From Glo-17 sp964549735 (GTDB lineage: Bacteria > Krumholzibacteriota > Krumholzibacteriia > LZORAL124-64-63), in NCBI GenBank assembly GCA_964549735.1, contig CAZJWO010000094.1, positions 1 to 14,992 of the forward strand: a stretch of DNA of 14,992 bases, read 5' to 3'. Below are positions 14,138-14,992 of the stretch, one piece after another. Every line of letters starts with the position of its first letter. The stretch's first letter is position 1. The notes under the pieces were generated by a model that did no database searches, was not told where the DNA came from, and saw nothing but the letters and a program-made list of their open reading frames with translations. The position numbers were made by a program, and so were the translations under genes.

Positions 14138-14661
14138 GCCGTCGCCTCCTGCCTCCGCAATCGGCGCAGCCGGCCGGCCAACAGCCAGCGCCGCCAAGGC
14201 GGCAGATGATCGCAGAACAGCACGCCGTCGAGGTGATCCACTTCGTGCTGGATGATCCGCGCCAGCAGGCCGCGGTCGCGCAGCGTCCGCGTCCGGCCGT
14301 CGCGGTCCTCGTAGCGGACCTCGATTCCCTGCGGCCTCGGCAGCGTGAGGTACAGGCCGGGGAAGGACAGGCAGCCTTCCTCGAAACCGACGCGCGGCCC
14401 CTCGCGCGCGAGGATGACCGGGTTGACCATGACCACGGGAGCCGCCGAAGATCCGGGATCGCGGCAGACGATGACCCGCCGCAGATCGCCCACCTGGGGC
14501 GCCGCCAGGCCCACGCCGCCGGCCGCTTGCAGAGCGCCCAGCATGCCGTCGACGAGTCGGTTCACGTCCTCGCCGGCGGCCACGTCGCGGCTAACGCGCC
14601 GCAGGCGCGCGTCGCCGTAGACCAGGATCCTGGCGGCGGGTCCGTCGTCCGGCAAGTTCAC
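14134..14661 (-). CDS. def: Peptide deformylase
   Basis: Def removes the N-formyl group from nascent proteins as they leave the ribosome; it is an iron/zinc hydrolase. The 175-residue product has all three active-site motifs: GVGLAAPQVG (49-58, Q56), EGCLSFPG (95-102, metal ligand C97) and QHEVDHLDG (138-146, ligands H139 and H143, catalytic E140). The N-terminal ARILVYGDARLRRVS is the usual family start. The C-terminal end WRRWLLAGRLRRLRR is very basic, which could help ribosome binding; this is inference. GTG 14661 overlaps the yajC stop as GTGA, with no nearby ATG. No lysine is present in the whole protein, which shows the genome's preference for arginine. Confidence 0.97.
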   Translation of the reverse strand: MNLPDDGPAARILVYGDARLRRVSRDVAAGEDVNRLVDGMLGALQAAGGVGLAAPQVGDLRRVIVCRDPGSSAAPVVMVNPVILAREGPRVGFEEGCLSFPGLYLTLPRPQGIEVRYEDRDGRTRTLRDRGLLARIIQHEVDHLDGVLFCDHLPPWRRWLLAGRLRRLRRQEATA

Positions 14662-14981
14662 GCCTTCTTCTGGACCACCGCGGCGACCGCGTTCTTGGCG
14701 ATCTCGACCTTGACGTTCTCGGCGATGAAGGCCACGACGCGGTCCTCGTGCACATCCTTGACCGTGGCGAAGAGGCCGCCGTTGGTCACGATGCGGTCGC
14801 CGTTCTTGAGCGCGGCGATCATCAGCTGCCGCTGCCGCTGCGTCTTCTGCTGCGGCCGGATGATCATGAACCAGAAGATGCCGATGATCAGGGCCATCAT
14901 GCCGAACATGTACATCGGATTGCCGCCCTGACCGCCCTCGGCGGGAGGCGCGGCCATGGCGAGGACCGTGGGCAAGGACAC
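14658..14981 (-). CDS. yajC: Sec translocase accessory protein YajC
   Basis: YajC is a small single-span inner membrane protein associated with SecDF and SecYEG. The 107-residue product has a short Ala/Pro/Gly N-terminus, a membrane segment (about 24-41, MFGMMALIIGIFWFMIIR), the family RPQQK motif immediately after it (42-46), then a cytoplasmic SH3-like part with LKNGDRIVTNGGLFATVKDV (58-77). GTG 14981 is preceded after seven bases by GGAG at the very edge of the window; ATG 14957 is an alternative eight codons later. Upstream genes, possibly tgt or secD, lie outside the window. The gene's 3' end overlaps def. Confidence 0.96.
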   Translation of the reverse strand: MSLPTVLAMAAPPAEGGQGGNPMYMFGMMALIIGIFWFMIIRPQQKTQRQRQLMIAALKNGDRIVTNGGLFATVKDVHEDRVVAFIAENVKVEIAKNAVAAVVQKKA

Positions 14982-14992
14982 GAGCGGACTCC

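Noticed and set aside
1..14992. CRISPR arrays, tRNA or rRNA genes, insertion sequences, att sites
   Set aside because: No spaced direct repeats, cloverleaf-type arms, transposase or integrase motifs were seen by reading both strands; low-level signals could be missed without a covariance search.

Overview
This is a very GC-rich bacterial chromosome window. Every gene I can support lies on the minus strand, so the reading order is from high to low coordinates. Codons end almost always in G or C, and nine of the fifteen genes appear to start with GTG or TTG. Gene content is core housekeeping. A stand-alone membrane-anchored PASTA protein between rsmB and rpe, and ribosomal protein S16 with a long alanine-rich charged tail, suggest a little-studied high-GC lineage, perhaps in or near the FCB group. 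That placement is a low-confidence inference; no rRNA or other phylogenetic marker was analysed.

Region 1 (14981 to 10367) is a compact operon: yajC, def, fmt, rsmB, a PASTA protein and rpe. yajC/def, def/fmt and fmt/rsmB each share a 4-base stop/start overlap, and rpe appears to start inside the PASTA gene. It links the Sec accessory protein YajC, removal and addition of the formyl group on initiator Met (def, fmt), 16S rRNA m5C methylation (rsmB) and pentose phosphate metabolism (rpe). A stem-loop starts directly after the rpe stop.

Region 2 (10366 to 5174) starts with a plausible sigma-70-type promoter at 10336-10308, followed by ffh, rpsP, khpA, rimM, trmD, rplS, rnhB and yraN. This is the classic SRP/ribosome-maturation cluster: SRP GTPase, S16, a KH RNA-binding protein, the 30S maturation factor RimM, the tRNA m1G37 methyltransferase TrmD, L19, RNase HII and a YraN nuclease-fold protein. 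Strong hairpins sit in the two larger gaps, ffh-rpsP and trmD-rplS.

Region 3 (5173 to 1) is the part that known families do not explain. A single reading frame starts at an ATG with a good Shine-Dalgarno at 5012 and runs without a stop for 1670 codons off the left edge. It has a TPR-like helical start, several predicted alpha/beta stretches, one C4 zinc ribbon (C1181, C1184, C1197, C1200), many tryptophans (about 60) and no lysine at all in its first 1246 residues. I do not recognise its family. A possible promoter (5124-5096) suggests it can be transcribed separately from the housekeeping operon. No tRNA, rRNA, CRISPR array, insertion sequence or integrase was seen.
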